Source of the DNA: Pseudomonas parafulva | GTDB lineage: Bacteria > Pseudomonadota > Gammaproteobacteria > Pseudomonadales > Pseudomonadaceae | NCBI RefSeq assembly: GCF_000800255.1 | Contig: NZ_CP009747.1 | Coordinates: forward strand, 1,550,001-1,614,000 | DNA: 64,000 nucleotides | Reading direction: 5' to 3' | Shown here: piece by piece, positions 16,704-26,800 of the stretch | Position numbering within the stretch: position 1 is the first letter of the stretch | How the letters are laid out: each line of letters begins with the position of its first letter | Position numbers and translations under genes: made by a program | Notes under the pieces: model-generated | The model's database searches: none | Seen by the model: the letters and a program-made list of their open reading frames with translations, nothing else | Told to the model about the DNA's origin: nothing

Positions 16704-17546
16704 TCAATGGGTGCGTGGTCGGCTCTGACTCAACGCGGTATACGCCGCCCTGACCTCATCGAACCCGTACCGCGCCTCCAGCCGCTTGACGATGAAATGG
16801 CCGCGCGCCATGTCCTGGTAGAAACGGGTGAACAGGGTATTGATCGTTGCCCCGGTCACCGCGCCGATGACCGGCACGGCCTGGGCGGCGAACTTGCTGG
16901 AAATGGTCACCCCGAAGCGCGTGGCGACTTTCTCGATCAGCAGCGCCAGCCACTTGCCGGCCTGCGCCGGATTGAGGTTCTTGACCGCTGAGGCGCCCTG
17001 GCGGGCGGCGATTTCAGCCAACTCTCGGGACACATGCTGCAAGGTGCGGCTGGTGAAACTGCGGGTCAGGTAGTAGCCGGTTTCGGCGGCGTCGTCGCTG
17101 TCGCTGGGACCGCCCAAGGCGAACACTTCGATGCACGCCTGCTTGGTGCTCAGCTCGCTCAGGTCGAAGCCTTCGCTGCGCGCCACGTCCGCGACGGCGC
17201 GCATCATCAAGGTGGTGGACACCGGCAGTTCGACGAACAGCGCCGGGGCACCGAAAGCGCCGCCGAGCGCGCCGCAGGTGGCGGCGTAGAATTTATGCAG
17301 GCGCGTCGAGGCGGCCGTGTGCGGACGGTTGTCCAGGCTCCACAGCGCCGCCTCGGCCGACGTGTGCAGCGCGGCCTTGACCGCGCCGTTGATGCGCTTG
17401 GCCACCGGGCCGGGCAGGGCCTTGACCGCGCCTTCGATGGGCGAGCCGATCAAGGCCGAGAGCTTGGCGGTGAGCGAAGGCGACTCGAGCAGGGCGACGG
17501 CGCGCTTGAGGTCGTTGTAGTCTTCGGGGTGGTCTTGGATAGGCAC
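16704..17546 (-). CDS. EcsC family protein
   Basis: 280 residues. Features of the EcsC/YkkB family: DLKRAVALLESPSLTAKLSAL at the start, a glycine/alanine-rich amphipathic segment (ATCGALGGAFGAPALFVELP) and VPVIGAVTGATINTLFTRFYQDMARGHF near the end. EcsC was named from the Bacillus ecs operon, but the function of the free-standing protein is unknown. It may associate with membranes through the two hydrophobic hairpins. 47 bp separate its stop from the DadA-like start. Confidence 0.8.
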   Translation of the reverse strand: MPIQDHPEDYNDLKRAVALLESPSLTAKLSALIGSPIEGAVKALPGPVAKRINGAVKAALHTSAEAALWSLDNRPHTAASTRLHKFYAATCGALGGAFGAPALFVELPVSTTLMMRAVADVARSEGFDLSELSTKQACIEVFALGGPSDSDDAAETGYYLTRSFTSRTLQHVSRELAEIAARQGASAVKNLNPAQAGKWLALLIEKVATRFGVTISSKFAAQAVPVIGAVTGATINTLFTRFYQDMARGHFIVKRLEARYGFDEVRAAYTALSQSRPRTH

Positions 17547-17673
17547 CAGAGTCTCCAGGGCGTGTCGGGCATTAGGTCGGCGGGATAATCTTCTGACCTT
17601 CGCGTGGCGCTTATTTCACCCGCAGCGGACAGATGGATTATTTTTGCCGCAGACCGTGGCGGTCAACACGGCA

Positions 17674-17697
17674 TAATTTTCTGCGCGCGGCTTTCGT
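17674..17697 (+). promoter_or_regulatory. Candidate PvdS-type (iron starvation sigma) promoter
   Basis: TAATT (17674-17678), exactly 16 bases, CGT (17695-17697): one base away from the IS-box consensus TAAAT-N16-CGT used by the pyoverdine sigma factor PvdS. It lies 63 bases upstream of the mbtH ATG. No Fur box was recognised beside it, as expected for genes controlled indirectly through PvdS. Confidence 0.5.
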
Positions 17698-17759
17698 TAC
17701 CCTCAAAGCTGCCCTGGGTCCAGAAGGACCGGGCCACCATCATCCCAAGGAGATTGCCA

Positions 17760-17981
17760 ATGACTTCCGTATTCGACCGCGACGACATCGTGTTCCAGGT
17801 TGTGATGAACCACGAGGAGCAGTACTCGATCTGGCCGGACTACAAGGCGATTCCCGCCGGCTGGCACGCCGTGGGCAAGAGCGGGCTGAAAAAAGAGTGC
17901 CTGGCCTACATCGACGAGGTGTGGACCGACATGCGTCCGCTGAGCCTGCGCCAGAAGATGGCCGAAGCGGCGGCGCAATAA
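17760..17981 (+). CDS. MbtH-like protein
   Basis: 73 residues from the ATG at 17760 with AAGGAG (17747-17752); the frame is open further upstream but the family starts here. The signature is complete: [10 protein letters not shown], then PAGWHAVG, and [14 protein letters not shown]. MbtH-like proteins bind and activate the adenylation domains of non-ribosomal peptide synthetases. A type II thioesterase follows 3 bp later, a pair found with pyoverdine genes (PvdG and the MbtH protein), but no synthetase lies in the window. Confidence 0.95.
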   Translation: MTSVFDRDDIVFQVVMNHEEQYSIWPDYKAIPAGWHAVGKSGLKKECLAYIDEVWTDMRPLSLRQKMAEAAAQ

Positions 17982-17984
17982 GCG

Positions 17985-18704
17985 GTGAGCGCACTCAACC
18001 TGCTGTGCCTGCCGTACTCCGGTGCCAGCGCCATGGTCTACAGCCGCTGGCGGCGCAAGCTGCCGGCCTGGCTGCAGGTGCGTCCGGTCGAGCTGCCAGG
18101 GCGCGGTGCGCGACTGGCCGAGCCTTTGCACACCGACATGCAGGGCCTGGCCCGGCAACTGGCCAACGAGCAGCGCCTGGCCGCCAGCACGCCCTACGCG
18201 TTGCTCGGCCATAGCCTCGGTGCGCTGCTGGCCTTCGAGCTGGCCCATGAGCTGCAAGCCCTGGGCTGTCCGCCACCGGTGGCGCTGTTCGCCTGCGGCA
18301 CGGCCGCGCCCACGCGCCGCGAAGGCTATGACGGTGCCAACTGGCGCGAGCCCAGAAGCGACGCCGAGCTGATTGACGAACTGCGTGAGCTGCAAGGCAC
18401 GCCCGAAGACGTGCTGGCCAACCAGGAGCTGATGAGCCTGACCTTGCCGGTGCTCAGGGCCGATTTCCTGCTGTGCGGACGCTACGCCTACCGCCAGCGC
18501 GCGCCGCTGCGTTGCCCGCTGCACGTGCTCGGCGGCACGGACGATCGCGCCACCGAGGAGCAACTGCTGGCCTGGAGCCGGGAAAGCCTGGGCGAGTTCT
18601 CGCTGGAGCGATTCCCCGGTGGGCACTTCTTCATCCATGAGCATGAGGACCGCGTGCTGGCCACGCTGACCGCAGCCTTGGAGCCCCATCGCCTGACAGC
18701 GTGA
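17985..18704 (+). CDS. Type II thioesterase of non-ribosomal peptide synthesis (PvdG-like)
   Basis: 239 residues, GTG start 3 bp after the mbtH stop. Alpha/beta hydrolase fold: LLCLPYSGASAMVYSRW oxyanion-hole strand, nucleophile elbow LLGHSLGA (Ser77), acid in the GGTDDR loop and catalytic His in GGHFFIHEH. These enzymes remove wrong or stalled acyl groups from peptidyl carrier domains. Length and pairing with MbtH match PvdG of pyoverdine clusters. Its substrate synthetase must be encoded elsewhere. Confidence 0.88.
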   Translation: MSALNLLCLPYSGASAMVYSRWRRKLPAWLQVRPVELPGRGARLAEPLHTDMQGLARQLANEQRLAASTPYALLGHSLGALLAFELAHELQALGCPPPVALFACGTAAPTRREGYDGANWREPRSDAELIDELRELQGTPEDVLANQELMSLTLPVLRADFLLCGRYAYRQRAPLRCPLHVLGGTDDRATEEQLLAWSRESLGEFSLERFPGGHFFIHEHEDRVLATLTAALEPHRLTA

Positions 18705-18764
18705 TTGACCCGGCCCTTGTCCTGCGGGAGGCTGGGCGCTTTCTTCAGGACAAGGGCCGTCCCC

Positions 18765-19316
18765 ATGCTCATCGATCCCCGCCAGGCCACGCTGCTCGTG
18801 GTCGATATCCAGGAACGCCTGATCGGCGCCATGAGCGACCCGCAGGGCATGCGCGAGCGCGCCCGCTGGCTGCTGGCTGCCAGCGCCGAGCTCGATGTGC
18901 CGACGGTCATCTCCGAGCAGTACCCCAAGGGCCTTGGCCCGACCCTGAGTGAGCTCAAGGCCGCCACCCCCCAGGCCGAGGTGGTGCAGAAGCTGCATTT
19001 CTCGTGCGTGGCTGCCGACTGCCTGCCGCCCAGCCTGCTGGCGCGCGAGCAGGTGATCGTCTGTGGCATGGAAACCCATGTCTGCGTTCTGCAGACCGTC
19101 TTGGGCCTGCTGGCGCTGGGCAAGCAGGTGTTCGTGGTCGAGGATGTCTGCGACAGCCGCACGCCGGCGAGCAAGGCGGCGGGTCTGGCGCGCATGCGCG
19201 ATGCTGGGGCGCAGATCGTCACCGGCGAGATGGTGCTGTTCGAGCTGCTGGGCAGTGCCAGCCATCCGCTGTTCCGCCATATCAGCAAAACCTACCTGGT
19301 GGGAGAGCGCTCCTGA
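18765..19316 (+). CDS. Isochorismatase-family cysteine hydrolase
   Basis: 183 residues from MLIDPRQATLLVVD; an in-frame Met at 18705 adds 20 residues of unlikely sequence. The catalytic triad of the fold is present: Asp14 (LVVDIQERL), Lys76 (VVQKLHFS) and Cys107 (GMETHVCVLQT). The EQYPKGLGPTLSEL motif groups it with the ISOC1/ISOC2-like branch rather than with EntB-type isochorismatases that make siderophore precursors. The substrate is unknown, probably an amide or a small carbamate. It follows the thioesterase by 60 bp and may be co-transcribed. Confidence 0.8.
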   Translation: MLIDPRQATLLVVDIQERLIGAMSDPQGMRERARWLLAASAELDVPTVISEQYPKGLGPTLSELKAATPQAEVVQKLHFSCVAADCLPPSLLAREQVIVCGMETHVCVLQTVLGLLALGKQVFVVEDVCDSRTPASKAAGLARMRDAGAQIVTGEMVLFELLGSASHPLFRHISKTYLVGERS

Positions 19317-19321
19317 ACCGC

Positions 19322-20395
19322 GTGTGGTTGGCCAGCGCGGTACTGCTGCTGGCCGTGCTCCAGGGCTGCGCCGGGCGTCGGGAGCAGGCGCCGAGCGCCG
19401 ACCCGGCCCAGGTGCGGGCCGAGCTTCTGCGTTTGTTGCCCACCACGCTCAAGGATCGCCAGGGCTGGGCCGAGGATATTCAGGTGGCTTTCGCCGCCCA
19501 GCGCCTGGAGCCCAGCCGCAGCAACCTGTGCGCGGTGCTGGCGGTGACCGAGCAGGAGTCGACATTCAGCGCCGATCCGCAGGTGCCGAACCTGGGGCGC
19601 ATTGCCCGTGAGGAAATCGACCGCCGCGCCGCACGCTTGCACATTCCCGGTCTGCTGGTCGACGGTGCGCTCAATACCCGTTCCGCCAATGGCCAGACGT
19701 ACCAGCAACGCTTGCAGGCAGTGCGCAGCGAAGGGCAGCTCAGCGCCCTGTTCGACGACTTCCTCGCCGGCCTGCCGTTGGGCGAGTCGCTGCTCGGCGG
19801 TTTCAACCCGGTGCGCACCGGCGGGCCGATGCAGGTCAGCGTCGATTTCGCCCAACGTCATGCCCAGGACTATCCCTATGCGCACGAGGGCAGCCTGCGT
19901 CAGGAGGTGTTCACCCGCCGTGGCGGCCTGTACTTCGGCATCGCCCACCTGCTGGGCTACCCGGCCCATTACGAGCGGCCGCTGTATCGCTTCGCCGACT
20001 ACAACGCCGGCTGGTACGCCAGCCGCAACGCGGCGTTTCAGGCGGCGCTGAGCCGGGTGACGGGCACTGCGCTGGCGCTGGACGGCGACTTGATCGCCCC
20101 GGGCGCGTTGCTGCCGGGCACCACGGAGCGCGCCGCACGCCGCCTCGGCACGAAGCTGGGGCTGCGCAACCCGCAGATCCGCAGCCAGTTGGCGCTGGAA
20201 AACAGCCTGGCGCTGGAAGACAGCGCGCTGTACCGCGGCGTGTTCGCCCTGGCCGATGCCCAGGCCGGTAAGCCGCTGCCGCGCGCGGTGTTGCCTGGGA
20301 TCGTGCTGCAGAGCCCGAAAATCACCCGCACGCTGACCACCGCATGGTTCGCCGAACGGGTGGATGGGCGCTACCAGCGCTGTTTGCAGCGCTGA
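19322..20395 (+). CDS. DUF1615 family lipoprotein
   Basis: 357 residues from GTG at 19322; a CTG at 19313 (overlapping the previous stop) or TTG at 19328 are other possible starts, all after GGGAG at 19301. The N-terminus is a lipoprotein signal with lipobox LLQGC-like LQGC (Cys16). The body contains the lysozyme-like AVLAVTEQESTFSADPQVPNL and YRFADYNAGWYASRNAAFQ motifs, reminiscent of lytic transglycosylases, and the family is annotated as DUF1615. Predicted outer-membrane-anchored protein, possibly acting on peptidoglycan; function is not established. Confidence 0.75.
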   Translation: MWLASAVLLLAVLQGCAGRREQAPSADPAQVRAELLRLLPTTLKDRQGWAEDIQVAFAAQRLEPSRSNLCAVLAVTEQESTFSADPQVPNLGRIAREEIDRRAARLHIPGLLVDGALNTRSANGQTYQQRLQAVRSEGQLSALFDDFLAGLPLGESLLGGFNPVRTGGPMQVSVDFAQRHAQDYPYAHEGSLRQEVFTRRGGLYFGIAHLLGYPAHYERPLYRFADYNAGWYASRNAAFQAALSRVTGTALALDGDLIAPGALLPGTTERAARRLGTKLGLRNPQIRSQLALENSLALEDSALYRGVFALADAQAGKPLPRAVLPGIVLQSPKITRTLTTAWFAERVDGRYQRCLQR

Positions 20396-20807
20396 GGGGC
20401 AGGGGCGGACTTGGCTCGGGGCGTACACTTCGTTTATTGCGGGTTGCCTTGATTTGTGAGCGCAGTTCGAGCTTTGGTGGGGGAGCGTTGATTTGGGGCG
20501 TGCCCCAGCACTGGTGGGCGGCCTTGTGTCGTGATCAGGCGCGTAGCGGTCCTAACTCATGGTGCTGCTGTGGGTCAGACGCGCTTCGCATCGCTTGGTT
20601 CGCGGCCTCCTCGCGACCGATTGCGACGCAAGGTTACTTGAATTCGACCACTACGGCGGTTGGCTAGAGAGTATTGCGATGAGCACGACCAAAGGCTGAT
20701 CACGACTGACATAGGAAACGCTATCATCTCGCTATCAGCTCAAGAGGAGTTCCTCTTAGTCGGTAATTCCGGCGCTCCCTTGGGTATCACGACAAGGAAA
20801 GTTGCGC
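20396..20807 (+). other. Gene-free left edge of the accessory insertion
   Basis: 412 bp without a credible gene. Base composition drops from that of the preceding gene. The palindrome TGGGGC-GT-GCCCCA lies at 20494-20507; the control elements before the defence gene are listed separately. No tRNA fragment, integrase remnant or direct repeat shared with the right edge (27470-27578) was found. Confidence 0.4.
20719..20757 (+). promoter_or_regulatory. Direct repeat and palindrome before the defence gene
   Basis: CGCTATCA occurs twice, at 20719-20726 and 20730-20737, one helical turn (11 bp) apart. It is followed at 20742-20757 by the perfect inverted repeat AAGAGGA-GT-TCCTCTT. Both lie 50-90 bases upstream of the ATG, where operators would be expected. 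No convincing -35/-10 pair was found around them. Confidence 0.4.
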
Positions 20808-23800
20808 ATGGACGACATCGTTCAGCCCCTCGCTGCTCAAGAAGAAATTCCGCCTAAAGAAGTCAAGATCCAGGCCACCTTGGTCGCGAAGCTGAACCTT
20901 GCAGACTTCCAGAACGCCGTTCCTGTTATTCGCGAGCTCCGTATCGCGAACGAAACTGAAGACCGCTTCGATAATGCGACTCTGACGCTGATCTCAGAGC
21001 CTGAGGTGTTCAAGGCCAAGATCTGGCGGATAGACGAGATTGCGGCAGATAGCTTCCGGACCATTCCTGGGCTCGATCTAGTTCTGGACGGCCCGCTGCT
21101 TAGCCGTCTGACCGAGGCAGAACTGTCTACGTTTACATTTGTCCTTGAGGCTGATGCCAAAGAAGCCGAGAGCGGCAGAAAGGAGTTCGCCCGTCTTGAG
21201 CAAGTCGTAGACCTTCTGCCCCGAAATCAGTGGGGTGGTTTGCGGCATATTCCTGACATGACAGCTGCCTTCGTCCAGCCGAATGATCCGGCAGTTGAAC
21301 GCCTTTTGAAACAGACGGCTGAGCTGCTTCGGCAAAGTGAACTGCCCTCATCGTTAGATGGATATGAGGGTGGCGCGAAGCGAGCTTGGCAGCTGGCGTC
21401 TGCGGTCTGGAGTGCAGTTGCACGAATGAAGCTCGACTATGCATTGCCGCCGGCAAGTTTTGAACAGTTAGGTCAAAAGGTCCGAAGCCCAAGCCAGATT
21501 GCCGATACTGGCTTGGCCACCTGCATGGATCTTACCTTACTGTTCTGCGCTGCCTTGGAGCAAATCGGGCTCAACCCGGTCATCGTGTTCACTCGCGGTC
21601 ACGCCTTCGCGGGGCTTTGGATGAAGCCTGAGGAATTCACTACCGTCCTTGTCGATGATGTAACGGCGGTGCGCAAGCGTGTGAAGCTGCGGGAGTTGGT
21701 TCTGTTTGAAACGACGCTCAGTACCCAGACCCTTGTCCCTGCCTTCTCCTATGCAGTCGAGAGAGGTGAAAAGCAGATCACCGAAGACGCGGATAGCGAA
21801 TTTGAAATGCTGCTCGACATCCGGCGAGCTCGATTGCAGCGGATCAAGCCGCTCGCAAGTGCAGAAGCTCAGATCGCTCGGATTGCCGATGAGGTGTCGG
21901 ACGATTCCCCAGCCCTCCTGGTTGAGGATGGGGCGGGCATCCCAGATGAAATCCACGCGGTGGTAGTCGAAGACCTTTGGAAGATTGACCCCGCGGATCG
22001 GCTTGGCCGGTGGCAGCGTAAGCTCTTGGATCTCTCGCTTCGAAATAACCTATTGAACTTCAAAATGGGCAAGCGAGCGCTGAAGCTTGAGTCACCCGAC
22101 CCGGGTGCGCTCGAGGATATTTTGGCAAGCGGGCAGTCGCTGAGGCTGCTGACACGACCTGATCTTATGGACGGTGCCGATCCCCGCGAGCGCGCCTTGT
22201 ATGAACAGCGTGAGCAAGAGGATGTTCGTCGACGCCATGCCGAGGACGCACTTAAGCGAAGAGAGGTGTTCGTCGCGCTGACGTCGCATGAGATGGACGT
22301 TCGACTCATTGAACTCTATCGAGGTGCTCGCACAGCCCTCCAGGAGGGTGGTTCCAACACGCTGTTCTTGGCCATTGGCTTCTTGAGTTGGACACGTGAG
22401 GACAGGGCAGGGCAAAAGTATAGAGCTCCCCTTGTGCTGGTTCCGGTCACGCTTGAGCGCAAGAGCGCTCGCTCAGGTTTCACCATGGTGCTCCACGATG
22501 ACGAGCCACGCTTCAACCCAACCCTGATCGAAATGCTTCGGCAGGATTTCGAGCTGGGCTTGGGCTCGTTGGAGCATGAGCTTCCTCGAGACGATTCTGG
22601 TCTGGATATAGCCGGCATTTGGAACAAGGTCGGCCATGCCATTAAAGACATCCCAGGTTGGGAGGTGAGCGAAGACGTTGTGCTGTCGATGTTCTCGTTT
22701 GCCAAATATCTCATGTGGAAGGATCTGGCCGAGAACGCTGAGCACCTACGACAGAGCCCAGTGGTTCAGCACCTCCTTGATACCCCTCGTGATTCGTTCG
22801 TTTCGGATACACCGTTCCCAGATGCGCAATCGCTGGATCGTGATTACGGGCCGACCGATGTTTTTTGTCCGCTGCCGTCTGACTCATCCCAACTGGCTGC
22901 AGTGATGGCTGCGGCCAAAGGCAAAGACTTTGTACTCATCGGCCCACCAGGTACCGGCAAGAGTCAGACCATCTCCAACATGATCGCTCAGTCGATTGCC
23001 CAGGGCCGTCGCGTGCTGTTTGTTTCGGAAAAGATTGCCGCGCTGGATGTGGTGTATCGGCGTCTCCGTGAGATTGGTCTGGGTGAGTTCTGCCTGGAGC
23101 TCCACTCGAGCAAGGCTCGTAAAACTGATGTGCTGGCCCAGCTGCAGTCCGCTTGGGAAGCGAAAGGGCAGGTCGATTCAGATGCATGGGAGGTTGAGGC
23201 TCAGCGTCTCGCAACGCTGCGCGACAGCCTGAACGTTTACGTCGAGCGACTACACCGGCGTCATCGCAACGGTTACACCATCTACGATGCGATCGGCACG
23301 GTCACTTCGGGTGGCGATGAAGCTGTTGCGCCTGTTGGTTGGGCTTCACCTGACACGCATGATCAGAAAGCCATGTCTGAGCTTCGTGAGCTGGGCGATC
23401 GCCTCGAAGTAAACGCTCAAGCTGTGGGCTATAGCCAGCTTGCGGGCAATGCGTTGTCTGCGGTTGGGCAAGCAGAGTGGTCACCTCATTGGCAGCAGCA
23501 GTTCGTGCAGGCGGCTCGTGATGTGTTGCCTGCCGTGCTGAATGTTCAGCGGGCGGCTGATCGGTTCGTTGAATTGGCTGGCCTGCCAGTTACGGAGTAC
23601 GCCCCGAGTGCATTGGAGGGTCTGTCAGTCCTTTCCCAGGCGCTGCCCGCTGCTGCGGGACAAGATTGGCGCTTCGCGCTGCGGCCTGATGCCCGCTCCA
23701 TTTCTCAACGGTTGAGTGATGGCTGTGCGTGGGTTGAACAACACCGAGAACTCAACGCTAAGCTTTCGCCGCTCTGGACTTCTCGCGTAATAGCCGATGC

Positions 23801-26800
23801 GAAGCAAGGTATCGAGCTACTACAGCAACGTCGCATCACTTCCGTTGAGCTTAGCCCCGCTTGGCCGGAGAACATCACCGGTGTGCTTGCTCAGGCGGTG
23901 GCACAGCTTGGTCAAATAGCAGAGCTGAAGCAGCAACTCAGTGCGACCTATGACGAAATGATCGAATCGCTCGACATTGATCTGTTGTTGCGAGAGTGGA
24001 AGGAGGCTGAGGAGTCGTTCTGGCCAAAATCCTGGTTCGGAAAGCGGCGTATCGCGGGTTTGCTAGCCCCGACTCAAACCGCTGCTGGCGAGGCTGATCA
24101 CGGCAGAGACTTAGCCATCTGGGCAGAAATCCGCGCCGTGCGCCGCGCTATTGATGAACTTGAACCTGGGCATGAGTGCGTTGCCGTTTGGCAAGGTTCA
24201 AAGTCTGTAGCTGCACAGCTTTCGGCGTCGATCAAGCTTCAAGAGGCCATTCGCCTTCAGCAAGCAGACTCGGACTGGATCGATGATGGATTCCAGTTGG
24301 TCGAGCAAGGCCAGCTGGGAAATGCATTGAGGGAAGAGCTCCAGCGGCTTCGCGAGTTGACTCGCCTTGATCGCGACATGGCCGACTTGTCCGACCTTGG
24401 CTCGAGCACTCAGCAGCTCTGGTGCGGTAAAGACACAAACATTGATCTCCTTACTGCAGCACTGCGCTTTCAGGTTGAGCGTCGGGATATCGACGAGCGC
24501 GGTCGCCTGGTTGATGATCACCCCGAAGTGCAAGAGGGACGCTGTGGACAGTGGCTGAAAGGTGACTTCGACCTGTTGAGGCAGCGGGCAGCGGTCGAGC
24601 GTGATCTGTCCGACTTGGCTGACCTGCGAGAGTTGGTACCTGTCTGGAGTGATTTGAAGACCAAGCTGGATGTTGCTCGTCAGGCAGTAGTATTCCAAGG
24701 CCAGATAGCAACTGCTATTGCGAAGCTTGCGTTGAACCCGGAGCAGATTGCAGCTTACAAGGCCCCCCTTCAAACGCTCTTGGGCGATGGCAACGCGCTG
24801 CTGGAGCCGGAAGGCGCGATTGCACTTGCTGGTGTAGCTCTACGTGAAAAACTTGAGGTGCTGCAGGAGCGTTCATCGCATCTGACTTCGACCGGTCACT
24901 TCACCGAGGCCGGTGCTGATGAGACCGCACACCTTTCGTTGAATGACCTCAAGAAAAATTGCGAGATCGTAGTGTCCTCCGAAGCGCGACTCAAAGCATG
25001 GTGTGCCTGGAGGAAGGTGCGCGATGAGGCCTTCGCCGTTGGCCTCGCCCCAATTGTTCAGGCTATTGAAAGCGGAGCGATTACCTCCGGAAAAGTCCGC
25101 CGCGTCTTCGAGGTGAATTACGCTCGCTGGTGGCTGAATACCACTGTAGACAACGAGGAGATCATTCGGAAGTTTGTCAGCGCAGAGCACGAACAGCGTA
25201 TTCGTGATTTCCGCGCCCTGGATGACAAGTTCACCGACCTGACAAAGGATTGGCTTCGCGCTCGTCTATGTGCAGACCTACCAAGTCAGGAAAGCGTGAG
25301 CCGCTCTTCTGAGTGGGGGCTCCTGCGCCATGAAATGAGCAAGAAGACCAAGCATATCCCCTTGCGCGAGCTGATGACGCGAGCACCAGAAGCCCTCACC
25401 AAGCTGACGCCCTGCTTGCTGATGAGTCCGCTGTCGATCGCCCAGTACTTACCTCCCGCTTCGACTCCGTTCGATCTGGTCATCTTCGATGAGGCCTCTC
25501 AGATTCCGGTGTGGGATGCGATCGGTGCAATGGCAAGAGGAAAGCAGGTTGTGATGGTGGGCGACCCAAAACAGCTCCCGCCGACCTCGTTCTTTGACCG
25601 TGCCGAGTCCACGGCTGATGATGAAGATGTCGAAGCCGATCTCGAGAGCATCCTCGACGAATGCATCAGCGCGAACCTGCCGATGCGCAATCTGAACTGG
25701 CACTACCGAAGCCGTCATGAGAGCCTGATCGCCTTCTCGAACCAGCGTTATTACGGTTCAAAGCTGGTGACCTTCCCATCACCGTTCACGTCTGACAAGG
25801 CCGTAAGGTTGTGTCCAGTGGCAGGTGTTTATGACAAGGGCGGTTCACGTACCAACCTGATTGAGGCTAGAGCCCTGGTCGCTGACCTCGTCGCTCGCCT
25901 TCAGTCGCCGGCTTTCCGTGAAAGTCGTCGCACCGTGGGTGTCGTCACCTTTAATGGTGAACAGCAGAAACTGATCATGGATATGCTGGATGAGGCGTGC
26001 CGCAAAGATCCGTCGCTCGACTCCTATTTCGCTGAGTCCGAGCTTGAGCCGGTATTCGTGAAGAACTTAGAAAGTGTTCAGGGCGATGAGCGCGACATCA
26101 TCTATTTCTCGACCACTTACGGGAAGGACGCCGCGGGCGTGATGTCGATGAACTTCGGCCCAATGAACCGTCCTGGTGGCGAGCGTCGACTCAACGTTGC
26201 GATTACGCGAGCTCGCCAGGAACTGGTGCTGTTCTCGACCCTGCGGCCAGAGTACATTGACCTTGCCCGCACGCAAGCCGTTGGGGTACGTGATCTGAAG
26301 CACTTCCTTGAGTTTGCTGAGCGTGGACCGCGGGCCTTGGCGGAAGCTAACTTCGGCAGCGTGGGCGGATTCGACAGCCCGTTCGAAGAGGCGGTCGCAG
26401 CTGCCTTGGCCAAGAAGGGTTGGCAGATCCATACCCAGATTGGTGTCTCGTCGTTCCGAGTTGATTTGGGTGTTGTTCATCCCGATGCATCTGGTCGGTT
26501 CCTGGCCGGCGTGGAGTGCGACGGGGCTACCTATCACCGCAGTGCAACTGCGCGTGACCGCGACAAGCTGCGTGAGTTTGTCCTGCGTGGACTCGGCTGG
26601 GAGATCGTCAGGATCTGGTCGACTGACTGGTGGGTTGATGCCGTAGGGACTGCGGAAAGGGTTCATCAGCAGCTGATAGAGCTGCTCGCTGAGTCGAGAG
26701 CCAAGCAAGCCGTTATCGATGCTGCGCATGAGGCGGAGCGCCTGAAAGCCGATGCTGTGATGGCTGAAGTCATTGAGGTGGTTGAACAGTTTTCTGCTAT

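Noticed and set aside
17640-17700. Fur box near mbtH
   Set aside because: No 19-bp GATAAT-type palindrome is recognisable; the PvdS-like site explains iron control better.
17703-19280. 525-codon minus-strand frame across the thioesterase and isochorismatase genes
   Set aside because: Gln/His/Arg-rich antisense artefact; both plus-strand genes have intact catalytic motifs.
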